Counted from the first letter of the stretch, positions 16,610 to 26,324 are shown. The stretch is DNA of 64,000 nt from Martinezella miluonensis (GCF_900094545.1 NZ_FMAH01000029.1:1-64000), one strand, 5' to 3'. The notes: generated by a model from the sequence alone, not told the origin. A program made the numbers and translations.

Positions 16610-18073
16610 ATGTTTTTCCACAGCAGATCTAAAGACAACACTGGTGCCGGCTCTGTCAGGCTCGCCTCGTATGCCGTCCTTGGTGTACTGGCAACGGTCT
16701 TCTCCTCTTCTGTGCTTCCGCCGGTATTTACTTCAAATACCGCCCGTGCACTGATTAATGCCCCGCTTGTTCCTATAACGACACCGATCAACGGAATCGT
16801 CAAAATCTCTGACCAAACCGGCAAGGCGTCAGTCGATAATGATAAGGTCGACAATTCCACGCTCATTGGATTGAAGGTCCAATTGGCCGCACTTGACAAC
16901 GAATTACTGCAAAAGAACTCTATCGTGGACGATTACAGCGGGCGCATCCTGAATCTTCGCGACGATCTCTCCAAACAGCAGGCAGCGCTGCTTGTGCGCA
17001 CGAGTGCCGACCTCAAGGCTGCCGAAGCCGCTTTGCAGATGGTGACCTATTCGACACGGATCGCAAAATCCGATGCACAGAGGAAATTGCGGCTGATCGC
17101 GCGGGGAGTAGCCGCAGGCAATGCCGATGAGGTTTCGGACACGATCCACCTGGAAGAGACCAAGCTCCAGGCAGCGCAGCTTGCCGTCGACAAATTAAAT
17201 GAAGAGTTGAACTTTGCGCGCGACGGGGTTTATGTCGGCTCGGATCTCCAATCCCTGCAAAACCTGCAGCAGGAAATAAGATCCCGCTCGGCTGATCTGC
17301 TTCAGATCAAGACTCAAATGACCACGATGCGGTCCCGCAGGAGTGAACTTCAAACGCTTGTTTTGGCCGAGGGCTCGCGTATCGAAAGACTGACACATGC
17401 CGATCTTTCCATCCCGGCGGGCACCGAACTCTTCAAGCCAATCGCTGCCACCGGCCGGGAAGTCGTCGCCGGCGATACTCTGGCGGAAGCGCTCGACTGC
17501 CGCGATGCATTTGTTGTGGCAATCTTTTCCGAGCGGCAGGCGCAAGCGCTTGCCGTAGGCTCAAAGGTCAAGGTCAATGCTGAACATTGGTCCGCTGAGG
17601 CGGACGGCACTGTGTTGCGACTGATACCAAGGACGACTGATCGCGTCGATCTGGATTACGCAGTGCCCTTCCCGCCAACGGAGCGGCGTGAACTGTATGC
17701 TTATATCCGTCTGGAACAGACTTGGCAGTCGAGCCTTTCCACGAATGGTGTCTGCCCGGTCGGCACATGGGTCAACGTCAGCCTCCCGCAGCCGTGGCTG
17801 GAAAAGACGCGCGGCTATGCTGGAGAAGCGGCGACGTCGCTGGCAAGCTTTGCAGTCACATCCGCGCACAGTGTTCCGGCAGCCGGGTGGATGACCTGGA
17901 ATCTGATTGCAAGTTCCAGCGATCGACTTCTTGAAGCATTCGGCTACGGGTCGCGGCAAGCTCATCCGGCGGATGATCTGGCTAACTCAACAGTCACCTC
18001 GCCAGGTCGAACCGATCGCCATGCGCCGGTGGCATTTGACACGTCCTTGAACCCGAGACGGGCTCGTTCCTGA
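16610..18073 (+). CDS. bgsB: Membrane-fusion protein of a beta-glucan synthase (BgsB-like)
   Basis: A 487-residue membrane-fusion (HlyD-type) protein. The ATG at 16610 is chosen because AGGAG lies about 10 bases upstream; a TTG 42 bases earlier also reads in frame. One N-terminal membrane segment (LASYAVLGVLATVFSSSVLP) anchors it in the inner membrane. A barrel/lipoyl-like start (VPITTPINGIVKI), a long coiled-coil hairpin (residues about 90-230) and a second barrel-like half (FKPIAATGREVVAGDTLAEA) follow. In Sinorhizobium meliloti the bgsBA operon encodes such a protein directly upstream of a family-2 glycosyltransferase making mixed-linkage beta-glucan. The same order here supports BgsB; an alginate/cellulose-type partner is the alternative. 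Confidence 0.65.
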   Translation: MFFHSRSKDNTGAGSVRLASYAVLGVLATVFSSSVLPPVFTSNTARALINAPLVPITTPINGIVKISDQTGKASVDNDKVDNSTLIGLKVQLAALDNELLQKNSIVDDYSGRILNLRDDLSKQQAALLVRTSADLKAAEAALQMVTYSTRIAKSDAQRKLRLIARGVAAGNADEVSDTIHLEETKLQAAQLAVDKLNEELNFARDGVYVGSDLQSLQNLQQEIRSRSADLLQIKTQMTTMRSRRSELQTLVLAEGSRIERLTHADLSIPAGTELFKPIAATGREVVAGDTLAEALDCRDAFVVAIFSERQAQALAVGSKVKVNAEHWSAEADGTVLRLIPRTTDRVDLDYAVPFPPTERRELYAYIRLEQTWQSSLSTNGVCPVGTWVNVSLPQPWLEKTRGYAGEAATSLASFAVTSAHSVPAAGWMTWNLIASSSDRLLEAFGYGSRQAHPADDLANSTVTSPGRTDRHAPVAFDTSLNPRRARS

Positions 18074-18138
18074 CACACGTGCGGACGTTTTTCTATCCGC
18101 GCACGCATCGCACCAATCGATGGTCTCAGGAGGGTTGC

Positions 18139-20109
18139 ATGTACTTCAATTCCGATGGCGACGTGCAGACGGTTCTTTGGTTCGATCTAGCGATTGCTGC
18201 CTGTGCGATACTGTTCGCATTTGTCGCAGACCCCAAGAGATCGTTCGATCGATTTGCGTTTGGCATAATCATGTTGATGTCTCTTGGAACATATATTGTA
18301 TGGCGTGCCTTGGATACACTTCCACCGTTGGACCTGTCATTCGAATCCATATGGAACTACATCTATTTTGCGTTCGAGCTGATCTCGGTGCTTTATGCCA
18401 TCGGATCCGTATTGATCCTAATGAGATCAACTGACTGGTCATCCTTGGCAGATCGTGCCGCACTCGAGTGCATGTCCTCCGAAAACCCGCCTTTGGTCGA
18501 CATTTTCATTTGCACCTACAATGAGCCTATCAATGTGCTTGAGAAGTCCATAATTTCCGCGCAGTCGATGAAGTATCCACGATTGCGCGTCTTTGTATGC
18601 GATGATACCAGAAGAGCCTTCGTCCGGCAGTATTGCGAGATGGTGGGCGTCTACTATCTTACGCGCTCAGACAATTTGCATGCGAAAGCCGGCAATCTAA
18701 ACAATGCGCTTTACCATACCAACGACCTTCCCGAACTATCCGAGTTCATCATGGTCCTCGATGCGGATTTTGCCCCGCAAGCAGATTTCCTAAACCGGGT
18801 TATCGGCCTTTTCGCTGATTCCAAGATAGCTGTCGTCCAGACACCGCAATTCTATTTCAATAGCGATCCGATACAGCACAACCTCGGCATCAGCGGCTCG
18901 TTTGTGGACGATCAACGTATTTTTTTCGACGTCTTTCAGCCTGCGAAGGACGCCGTCGGCTGCGCCTTTTGCGTCGGTACGAGTTTCGTCGTCCGCCGCG
19001 CTGCGGTAAACGAGATCGGCGGCTTTCCTCATGATGCGCTTTCGGAAGACATGCTGCTGACATACCGCCTCATGGAACGTGGCTATGTCACGAGATGGCT
19101 CAATGAAAAGTTGAGCGTTGGCCTTTCAGCCGAAGGCTTATCGGAATATATGACCCAGCGAACGCGTTGGTGCCTCGGTACGATACAAATCGGTCTTTTG
19201 CGCGATGGCCCTCTCTGGCGCGGCAACTTCACCATTGTCCAAAGACTGCATTATCTGCACGGCCTTTTCTGCTGGCTATCTAAACCATTCATTCTATGCC
19301 TGCTGCTTGCTCCTTCGATCTACTGGTTGACCGGCATCCCCGCCTTGCAGGCGGATGAGCTTATGTTCATGAAGCTCGGCCTGTCGTCTCTCGCCCTGTT
19401 CTGGGTCTACTCTTCCTGGATATCGGAGAAACGCACGCTCCCTCTGTTCACGGAGGTAACCCACGCACTGACCGCCGTACCAATTACGATCACGCTCTTT
19501 CAAGCCATACGCAAACCGTTCGGACGCCCGTTCAAGGTCACGGAGAAAGGGGGCGATAGATCCCAAATCCGGATACACGGCCCGACGGCGTCGTTCTTTG
19601 CATTGGTTGCGGCCGCGTCAGCCATTTCGGTGGTGGTCGTCGTCTACGGATGGGACGCGCCCGTCGAATTCTCCGCACGAGACTGCCTCAACCTCATTTG
19701 GTCAGCCGTGGCGATGATCATCGCGTTTACCAGTCTGTTATGCTGCATCGAACTGCCGCGCATGGACCAGGAGGAACTGATTGCAATCGGGCTAAACGGC
19801 CAGCTGAACTGCGGTGGCGAAACGGCACCTGCCCGCATCGTCGGGCTTTCCACGCAAAGTGCCTTGTTGGCAGCTCTTCCAAGCTGCCACTCGGTCGTTC
19901 CTAACGCGCTTTTCGTCCCTGAAGTCGGCTGGGTCCGCATTCATCCGGATCAATTAACGGTTGCAGCGAGAAAACTGAGGCTGGATCCCTCGGAAGATCA
20001 ACATCGCGGCATCCTTAGACTGATATTCCGAAACGCGCCCAAAAACGTTGCCGAGAAAGGTGATTTGCGCAGGTCGATGCAAGCGCTGCTCGCCAGAGCC
20101 TTCAGTTAA
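18139..20109 (+). CDS. bgsA: Processive GT2 glycosyltransferase, BgsA-like beta-glucan synthase
   Basis: A 656-residue membrane glycosyltransferase. The ATG at 18139 has an AGGAGGG site just upstream. Three N-terminal membrane segments are followed by a GT2 catalytic domain with CDDTRRAF, the DxD motif in VLDADFAPQ, the SED form of the TED motif in ALSEDMLLTYRL, and QRTRW (QxxRW). About four more membrane segments follow, then a cytoplasmic tail of ~120 residues. The tail has no intact PilZ signature (neither RxxxR nor DxSxxG is clean). S. meliloti BgsA is known to bind cyclic-di-GMP with a C-terminal domain lacking PilZ, which fits. The expected product is (1-3),(1-4)-beta-glucan; cellulose is the alternative. 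Confidence 0.7.
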   Translation: MYFNSDGDVQTVLWFDLAIAACAILFAFVADPKRSFDRFAFGIIMLMSLGTYIVWRALDTLPPLDLSFESIWNYIYFAFELISVLYAIGSVLILMRSTDWSSLADRAALECMSSENPPLVDIFICTYNEPINVLEKSIISAQSMKYPRLRVFVCDDTRRAFVRQYCEMVGVYYLTRSDNLHAKAGNLNNALYHTNDLPELSEFIMVLDADFAPQADFLNRVIGLFADSKIAVVQTPQFYFNSDPIQHNLGISGSFVDDQRIFFDVFQPAKDAVGCAFCVGTSFVVRRAAVNEIGGFPHDALSEDMLLTYRLMERGYVTRWLNEKLSVGLSAEGLSEYMTQRTRWCLGTIQIGLLRDGPLWRGNFTIVQRLHYLHGLFCWLSKPFILCLLLAPSIYWLTGIPALQADELMFMKLGLSSLALFWVYSSWISEKRTLPLFTEVTHALTAVPITITLFQAIRKPFGRPFKVTEKGGDRSQIRIHGPTASFFALVAAASAISVVVVVYGWDAPVEFSARDCLNLIWSAVAMIIAFTSLLCCIELPRMDQEELIAIGLNGQLNCGGETAPARIVGLSTQSALLAALPSCHSVVPNALFVPEVGWVRIHPDQLTVAARKLRLDPSEDQHRGILRLIFRNAPKNVAEKGDLRRSMQALLARAFS

Positions 20110-20118
20110 TGGCGATCC

Positions 20119-21438
20119 ATGACAATGCCAACAATCCATCACGCGATTGCTGTTCGAGTACGGGTCCTTTGGTCCCTTGTACTTGGAATCTTGTGTTTGA
20201 TCGCCATGAACGGCGAGGCGTTCGGCCTCGAGCGATCAGCGCTCGGGCTGAAGCTCTGCGAAGGGTTGTCGAAAAAGGTGAACGGTGAGGCGGGCTCGCC
20301 GTTTGTCGTCCAAAGCTTTTACCAGGCGGACAAAGGAACACGTCTCGATCCGATGCTTCGCAACGCTGGATTTACCTACGACAATGCGCTGGCCGCAATC
20401 GCCCTTTTTGCCTGTGGTGAAAACGAGAAGGCGACCCAAGTGGCAGATGCTCTTGTGCTCGCGGTCTATCGTGACCGCACCTACCGCGATGGCCGGGTGC
20501 GCAACGCTTATCGGTCTGGCACCGTCACGATCGGCAAGGAGGCCATTTTGCTGCCCGGGTTCTGGGATGCTGCCAGCAACTCATGGATCGAGGACGACTA
20601 TCAGGTTGGAAGTGCGACGGGAAACGTCGCCTGGGCTGCGTTGGCGCTGCTGACCGCTTACGACCGAATTGGTGATCAGCGGTATCTCGATGCTGCCGCC
20701 AGGGTCATGCGCTGGATCGACCTCAACGCAGCTGCGACAAGCGGCCCAGGTTATACCGGTGGTGTGTTTGGCAACGAAACATCCCAGCAAAAACTGGAGT
20801 GGAAGTCGACCGAACAGAACCTCGATGTCTATGCCGCAGCCGACTGGTTGACCAGGAGCGGCGCGGTAGGCGATTGGCAGAGGATGCGAGATTTGGCAGG
20901 CGGATTTCTGGACGACATGTGGGATGCGAACGTAGGTTTTTTCCATGTCGGCAGCCTTCCCGGAAGCAATGCACCTAATCTAAACCAGTCCGGAATCGAC
21001 GCGGAATTATGGCCCGTTATCGCTATCCCTGAATTCCGTGGCCGGACTGAAAAGATCTTTGATTGGATTGATCGTCGTTACCAGGTAGCGGGCGGCTACG
21101 ACTTCAATGAAGATAGGGACGGCGTATGGCTTGAAGGCACGGCCCAAGCGGCTCTGGTATTCCATCTAGCCGGCAGAGAGGTGCGCGCGGAGACACTCTT
21201 CGCTACAATTGCATCGCAGATCGGACCCGACGGCTTGGTATACGCAACCGTCGGCCCTGAGCTGTCGACCGGCTTGAAGGTCGGTCCGGACCAAACGTCT
21301 GCCGACTTCAAATATTACCACCTACCTCATATCGGAGCGACGGCCTGGGCTATTCTGGCATCCCATGGATGGAACCCCTTCCTGGGAAAAATTGGCCTAC
21401 CGTTGAGGAAACATCCATTGACCAGCGACCAGCCTTGA
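20119..21438 (+). CDS. Putative periplasmic (alpha/alpha)6-barrel glycoside hydrolase-like protein
   Basis: A 439-residue protein with a signal peptide or N-terminal anchor (VLWSLVLGILCLIAMNGEAFG). Repeated helical pairs rich in Trp, Asp and aromatic residues suggest an (alpha/alpha)6 barrel: GFTYDNALAAIALFACGE, SATGNVAWAALALLTAYDRI, EQNLDVYAAADWLT, GVWLEGTAQAALVFHLAG and HIGATAWAILASHGWNPF. Acidic residues in TYDNA, STEQNLD and WLEGT are candidates for catalysis. It starts 10 bases after bgsA and is surely co-transcribed. A role in trimming or releasing the glucan, like BcsZ in cellulose operons, is likely (inference); the exact GH family is not certain. Confidence 0.6.
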   Translation: MTMPTIHHAIAVRVRVLWSLVLGILCLIAMNGEAFGLERSALGLKLCEGLSKKVNGEAGSPFVVQSFYQADKGTRLDPMLRNAGFTYDNALAAIALFACGENEKATQVADALVLAVYRDRTYRDGRVRNAYRSGTVTIGKEAILLPGFWDAASNSWIEDDYQVGSATGNVAWAALALLTAYDRIGDQRYLDAAARVMRWIDLNAAATSGPGYTGGVFGNETSQQKLEWKSTEQNLDVYAAADWLTRSGAVGDWQRMRDLAGGFLDDMWDANVGFFHVGSLPGSNAPNLNQSGIDAELWPVIAIPEFRGRTEKIFDWIDRRYQVAGGYDFNEDRDGVWLEGTAQAALVFHLAGREVRAETLFATIASQIGPDGLVYATVGPELSTGLKVGPDQTSADFKYYHLPHIGATAWAILASHGWNPFLGKIGLPLRKHPLTSDQP

Positions 21439-22182
21439 GCGCCTTTCCGGAGGGAACTCGTCGGCATTTCCTTCCATTCAGCGAGTGAAGCGGCTCCGAA
21501 AATTCTCCCCATCGACATTCGCAACACCTATTCAAGAATACACAGAGAATCGAGAAAGCGGCGGGCTTATCTGACATCGAGAGGTGAGGTTGCGGCCGCG
21601 GAGTCGAACCGCCTATCCCGGCTTATTTTCACCGACGAGCGCACCGGCGCTCTTAGCCGCATCTCCCCTCCACATTCGCGCCTGGGATCAAAAATCTACT
21701 ACCAGTACGGCAGTTTTCCAGTTGCCAAATAGGACTAAATTCTGTGCACCTTCCGCACTAACCAATCCTCCTTAGGCATTCAATCTCGACCGAACGTTCG
21801 TTGTCGCATGCGTCTGATTGATAGGGAGAGGGCCACGGACACTGCACGCCTGGCATTTTCATCACCGCTTGGCGTTCGTAAGCATTGCTGGACCGATACG
21901 GAACATACCGGTCGCGTACCCGGTCCGAGGCAGCCATCGCATCCCATCTTCCGCCGAGCCAAGCTCGCTATCATAGTCGAACTGCCTATGCTGCCATACA
22001 AATCTTAGCTCTTCGATGGGGGTCAAACATACGACCCGACGATCAGCACAAGGACACGATTGATTTGCGGTTGATTTGCGGTGAACTTTTCGGGCAGCGA
22101 GAATCTCGAACTGCTCAGCGATTAACGGTGCGAGCGCCATGCGTGATGCACGATACTGGCTTCCTCAAAGGGTTCACCCCGC
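21439..22182. other. Intergenic region, no supported gene
   Basis: About 740 bases. Several short frames exist but none has a ribosome-binding site or family resemblance. A reverse frame at 21862-22140 contains IAEQFEILAARK; a similar but broken piece occurs on the same strand near 29525-29560 (IAEQFEILAA). The two may be decayed copies of the same unknown sequence. Confidence 0.35.
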
Positions 22183-22740
22183 TTAAAGTTTATCGAGCGT
22201 AAAAGGTACCAAATCGACTTTATCGCATGCCCCATGGCCGACCAAGACCACGTTCATATGGTTCGAATATAGCAAGTATTTTCCCGTCGCCCGATTGAGT
22301 GCCTCGTGGTAGTGTTTTTTAGGCGCCGATCCATGATCGACAAGAACCAGTTCGTCCCCTTCGACTTTCAGTTTTTTGAGTTCGCCACCAGGCTCATTCC
22401 AGACGTGTTGTTTTGTATCGATCGTGTACTTTCTGGTTGCCGAAAATCTATGCTTTGGCCCTCCCCTCCCCTCTACCTCCTCAAAATTCTCGCGACACTC
22501 GACGGTGAAGTAACTCTTGCGGTGAGAAGTCTTGGGGGATTGAGACGCTGCTGTCTTCGAGGGGGCTTTGGGAAAAGAGTCTGGATCGAGAAAAACGATG
22601 ACGATGTCATTCTGAGCGAGTTCCATTTTGTGTTCAGCCGAATAAATCGGTGAAGCATGGAAGGCAATCGCCGGAAGGGTCCATGTAACAAGCCAAAATG
22701 CAGATGAAACCATCCGCGCGCGGATTGAAACGTCTCTCAT
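22183..22740 (-). CDS. Hypothetical secreted protein
   Basis: A 185-residue protein of unknown function. The ATG at 22740 is chosen because GAGAGGA lies 8-9 bases upstream; a longer frame to 22815 adds residues without a better site. The N-terminus (SSAFWLVTWTLPAIAFHA) looks like a signal peptide. The mature part is polar and Lys-rich, with SYFTVECRENFEEVEGRG and HMNVVLVGHGACDKVDLVPF; the two Cys could form a disulfide. AT-rich flanks and isolation suggest recent acquisition. I recognise no family. Confidence 0.6.
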   Translation of the reverse strand: MRDVSIRARMVSSAFWLVTWTLPAIAFHASPIYSAEHKMELAQNDIVIVFLDPDSFPKAPSKTAASQSPKTSHRKSYFTVECRENFEEVEGRGGPKHRFSATRKYTIDTKQHVWNEPGGELKKLKVEGDELVLVDHGSAPKKHYHEALNRATGKYLLYSNHMNVVLVGHGACDKVDLVPFTLDKL

Positions 22741-23010
22741 AGACCGATCCTCTCCAATGAGGATATTAAAGCTCTGCATGTATACTCTCTGGGAAGGCTT
22801 CGGAATATACGTCATTAAATCCTACGAGAACTTGATACTTTCCGTTATTAATACTCTTTTCGACTATGTTACCGCATACGAAATTGTAATCCAGAAAGAC
22901 GTAAGGCTTAATTTTCCTGAAGACCAATAAAAGCAACTAGCCGGCACGCAGCGGCGCGAGCCGGCGCACATCGCCGGTGATCTGTCGCGTTCCTGCCCTC
23001 CCTCGGCATC

Positions 23011-23272
23011 TCAGCGAACAAGCGGTGTGTCCCAGAGATCGCCGAGCAACGTTTTCAGCTCGGAAAAGCGTTTTTCGCCGAGCTCCTCGGCCCATTCTCG
23101 CTCGATGTCTTGCAGGATGTCGGCCATCTTCCGGTAGGCAGCGCGCCCGCGGTCGCTGAAGTGGACGCTCCTCCCACCGCCATCGTCGGGCGCGGCGCTT
23201 CGAGTGATATAGCCCATCCCTTCCAGCGTCTTCAGCATCGACAACAACGGTCCCGACACCGCCAAAGTGCTC
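23011..23272 (-). pseudogene. MarR-family regulator, C-terminal remnant
   Basis: The reverse strand reads TLAVSGPLLSMLKTLEGMGY and ITRSAAPDDGGGRSVHFSDR, then ILQDIEREWAEELGEKRFSE. This is the recognition helix, wing and C-terminal helices of a MarR-type regulator. The N-terminal part is gone; resemblance stops near 23272, where a cupin remnant on the other strand begins. The open frame extends further but that sequence is not MarR-like. Confidence 0.7.
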
Positions 23273-23428
23273 TGCGTGGTGACGCCGGCGGCGATCGGGC
23301 CGGAATATTTCCGCGAGGCCTTTGCCGCGCTCAATGCGGCCGTTGATGGTCCGCCCGATCGCGCAAAAATGATCGAAACCATGCTCCGACACGGCCTAAC
23401 GCCGGCGCCGCCGGTACCGCAAGCTTGA
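23273..23428 (+). pseudogene. Cupin-type protein, C-terminal remnant
   Basis: A forward frame without a start reads VVTPAAIGPEYFREAFAALN and ends LRHGLTPAPPVPQA. This resembles the tail of cupin-domain proteins (residues after the barrel). The barrel itself is missing. The fragment abuts the truncated MarR gene tail to tail, so both were cut at about the same point. Confidence 0.55.
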
Positions 23429-23733
23429 CCTCTCCCCAGCGTGAACGTCGAACTGTGACCAACGGCGCCAGCACAGCCTCTGTCTGCCGCACCTTCAGGC
23501 TCGCACGGCAGACCCTGCTCGGCTCCAAGACGCGGCGTCGTGCGGGCGCTGCCGTGAAGAATACTTCCCATAATGCATCCTCTTCCCGACGACTAAGGAT
23601 CAATGATGCACCATCACACTCAGGGACTAAACAGTTCCCAGATCTTCAGCCGCTGCGTCCTGGCGGATGCTAACGAAGTGACTGGCCGATCTTCCAGACG
23701 CTGCTCGACGATCGGAAGCGCAAAAGGCCGTTT
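23429..23733. other. Gap without recognisable gene
   Basis: About 300 bases between the cupin remnant and the Tn3-like remnant. I see no gene, repeat or clear terminator. Confidence 0.35.
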
Positions 23734-23949
23734 GTGATGAGGAGAACCGACATATTCGCACTAGCGTTATATTTCTTCAGATATTGCGCTAGTGCCTCTT
23801 TCGCCATCAGGCAAGCCCAGACACCGGAAGACTATCGCGGTCTCACCCGACTAATTTATGCTCACGTCAATCCCTACGGCCGGTTCGACCTCAATCTGGA
23901 CAACCGAATTGATTTCGGCAAAATCGCTGCCCGCGCATCACTGCAATAA
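23734..23949 (+). pseudogene. Possible Tn3-family transposase C-terminal remnant
   Basis: The last part of this frame reads GLTRLIYAHVNPYGRFDLNL then DNRIDF. The pattern LTxLxYxHVNPYGxFxLxM is, from memory, the typical end of Tn3-family transposases in rhizobia. The start of the open frame (MMRRTDIFALALYFFRY) is not transposase-like. No terminal repeat could be located. Confidence 0.4.
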
Positions 23950-24099
23950 TGTTCGTTGCAAAAACACGGACGCAGAAGTCCAACTTTTATTGGGACTTTC
24001 GCGACAGCACAGGTTCTAAAACGCGTTTCAGGTCGCGCGTGGTATTTATACGGGCAAGATCGTCTTATCGCTTCACTCTTTTTCCGATACCCAACTCTG

Positions 24100-25125
24100 A
24101 TGCCCTTGATTCCGCTTTCTTTCGTCGTTGCCCTGCTGCTCCTTGTCCTGTTCGTCACAGTGTTGAGGGCGGGTAACGATAACAATTCGCGTAGCCTCCC
24201 TTTCCTTGCGCTGATCCTTTTGAGTTCATTCCAGGCGTTCCTCTCAGGGTTGCGGTGGGGCTACGGCATTCTTGAAGTGATGTATATCGCACCGGTGGGC
24301 GCAGCGCTGGTGCCGCCGCTCGTCTATTGCGGCGTAGCAAAGCTGGTGCGAAAAAATGGCTCTTCTCGGCGTCTATCCCTGGGTCTGCACGCAATTCCCG
24401 CCATTGCTATTGCTATGGTCTTGCTGATGGCCGAATGGCGGGGCGCAGTTGATGTCCTTCTACCGGCGATCTTCATAGGCTATGCTGGGGCGATCCTGCA
24501 TCTCATGCGTTCGGGACCAGACGCTTTGAGACGTACCCCGTTCGAAAGTGCGGCTCCGGTCTATCGGGCGCTTGTCTTTGCAGCATTGGCTTTGTTGCTA
24601 TCGGCGACGCTCGATCTGTTTGTATTTCTCGATTTTTCCTGGACGCAAGGCAGGCACGCCCCTGTCATGGTGACGATCGGCAACCTCATATTGCTGATCA
24701 TCCTGTCGATCGCTGCTGCTGTCGCGGTCCAGGGTAGCGAGCCCACCGAGGTCGAGACCGTTACCCCGAACATCGACGACGTGGGTGACAAAGAGACACT
24801 TGCCGCTATACAGATGCTCATGGAGACAAAGCGTTCGTACCGCGATCCGGACCTCAACCTCGATCGACTGGCACGCAAAGCCATTATTCCAGCGCGGCAA
24901 ATTTCCACAGCGATCAACCGCGCGACAGGCAAAAACGTCTCGCAATATGTCAACGAGTTTCGTGTTGCGGAGGCATGCCGGCTGCTGACCGAAACGGAAA
25001 GGTCCGTAACAGAGGTCATGCTTGAAGTGGGTTTCCAGACCAAATCCAACTTCAATCGCGAATTCCGCCGCGTCACGGACATGACCCCTGTTGAGTGGCG
25101 ACAAAGCCGCGCAAAGCGGGCCTGA
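24100..25125 (+). CDS. Membrane-bound AraC-family regulator
   Basis: A 341-residue protein. The ATG at 24100 (MPLIPLSFVVALLLLVLF) is preferred to a longer frame from 23956. The N-terminal ~220 residues form about seven membrane segments. The C-terminal ~105 residues are an AraC/XylS DNA-binding domain: NLDRLARKAIIPARQISTAI as the first helix-turn-helix and VTEVMLEVGFQTKSNFNREF (the second), ending with TPVEWR. Such 7TM-AraC proteins are thought to sense an extracellular or membrane signal. It stands 92 bases upstream of an efflux operon on the same strand, which is the likely target. Confidence 0.88.
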   Translation: MPLIPLSFVVALLLLVLFVTVLRAGNDNNSRSLPFLALILLSSFQAFLSGLRWGYGILEVMYIAPVGAALVPPLVYCGVAKLVRKNGSSRRLSLGLHAIPAIAIAMVLLMAEWRGAVDVLLPAIFIGYAGAILHLMRSGPDALRRTPFESAAPVYRALVFAALALLLSATLDLFVFLDFSWTQGRHAPVMVTIGNLILLIILSIAAAVAVQGSEPTEVETVTPNIDDVGDKETLAAIQMLMETKRSYRDPDLNLDRLARKAIIPARQISTAINRATGKNVSQYVNEFRVAEACRLLTETERSVTEVMLEVGFQTKSNFNREFRRVTDMTPVEWRQSRAKRA

Positions 25126-25140
25126 GCGAGCCGTTTTGAC

Positions 25141-25162
25141 GTACAGAATCGTGATTCAGTAC
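25141..25162. promoter_or_regulatory. Candidate operator of the efflux operon (22-base near-palindrome)
   Basis: Arms GTACAGAATC and GATTCAGTAC are separated by GT and differ from perfect symmetry at a single pair. The site lies between the AraC-type gene and the membrane-fusion gene. Perfect dyads of this kind are more typical of TetR or similar dimers than of AraC proteins, which prefer direct repeats, so another regulator may act here. Confidence 0.5.
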
Positions 25163-25217
25163 GATCTGGATCATGTTTGAGGTCGAGTTAGGGACATGAA
25201 GCGAGCTTTGTCGCGAC

Positions 25218-26324
25218 ATGAACACGCTCACCGAACACGACCGCAAACTTGCCGAAACGCTCAAGTCCCTGACTCTGGAGCCGCTGGCAGAGGCATCGGA
25301 ACCAGGCAGAAAGCGCATGCGCTGGGTCACAGGCGTGCTGCTTGTCGCAGCAATTTCCGCCGTCATCATACTCGTCTCGCCGAACTCGTTGAGCGGCATA
25401 AAGAACGGACTTCTGGGTCAGCCTGAACCGGCCAAACTGACCCAGGCAATCCCGCTCCACGACAACGCGAACAAGAGTGGCGAGCTGCCGCCAATTTCGA
25501 GACCATCTCAACCAGCCGCGCGCGACATTACCGGCTCGGGCTATGTCGTCGCCCCACACTTAACCGCCGTCTTCTCCAAGTATGAGGGCAAGATTACGGG
25601 AATAGCTGCCGAAGTCGGCGACCGCGTCAAAGCCGGCCAGATACTCGCCGTCATGGAAGACGCCAGCGCCCGTCTGGCCCTTGAGCAAGCAGAGGCGGCC
25701 AAGGTTTCAGCCGGTCTGGTACTTGCTGCCCGGGAAATCACTCTAGCGCAGGCTGCGGCCTCGTTTCGACGTACCGAAACTCTGACGCAGCGCGCTGCAG
25801 CGTCCAGAAAAGACCTGGAAGACGCCGAAACGGCCGTGAAGCAGGCCCTAAACAATGTCGAGCAGAGCCGCCAGGACGTTGTTCGAGCGGATATTACAAT
25901 CCGCGTGGCCCAGGAGCAGGTGGACGAGTTGACCATTCGTGCTCCCTTTGATGGGACCGTGACGCGGCTCAACGCTCATATTGGCGACACCGTTCTGGCT
26001 CGCGCTGATAGCGTTCGGGAAAGTCAAAGCCTTCTGGCACTCGCCGATACCACCAGCATGGTGATAGATGCCGATATGGCCGAAACAAATATTTCCCTGC
26101 TGCGACCTGGCTTGATTGGCGAGGCGGTGCTCGACGGCTTTCCCGACCGGCCCTTTGGCATCGAAATCCAGCGGGTGGCGCCGATTGCATCGGCCGAAAA
26201 GGGCACCATTGGACTTCGGCTCTCACTCATCAACCCGCCCGCCGGCATACGGCCAAACATGGCGGCGCGCATCCGCATCCCTGTCCCTGAATCCCAAGCT
26301 CAAATCGGAGAAGCCCAGCCATGA
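25218..26324 (+). CDS. HlyD/MacA-type membrane-fusion protein
   Basis: A 368-residue periplasmic adaptor of an ABC-type tripartite exporter. One membrane anchor (WVTGVLLVAAISAVIILVSP) is near residue 40. The lipoyl half-motifs (KITGIAAEVGDRVKAGQIL and IRAPFDGTVTRLNAHIGDTV) flank a coiled-coil hairpin (residues about 145-235). A barrel domain follows (SMVIDADMAETNISLLRPG). The stop overlaps the ATPase start by four bases (ATGA), so the subunits are translated together. Confidence 0.9.
   Translation: MNTLTEHDRKLAETLKSLTLEPLAEASEPGRKRMRWVTGVLLVAAISAVIILVSPNSLSGIKNGLLGQPEPAKLTQAIPLHDNANKSGELPPISRPSQPAARDITGSGYVVAPHLTAVFSKYEGKITGIAAEVGDRVKAGQILAVMEDASARLALEQAEAAKVSAGLVLAAREITLAQAAASFRRTETLTQRAAASRKDLEDAETAVKQALNNVEQSRQDVVRADITIRVAQEQVDELTIRAPFDGTVTRLNAHIGDTVLARADSVRESQSLLALADTTSMVIDADMAETNISLLRPGLIGEAVLDGFPDRPFGIEIQRVAPIASAEKGTIGLRLSLINPPAGIRPNMAARIRIPVPESQAQIGEAQP

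Noticed and set aside
21862..22140. Reverse frame with IAEQFEILAARK as a possible gene
   Set aside because: No ribosome-binding site or family; only a short similarity to another non-coding spot near 29540. Too weak to call.
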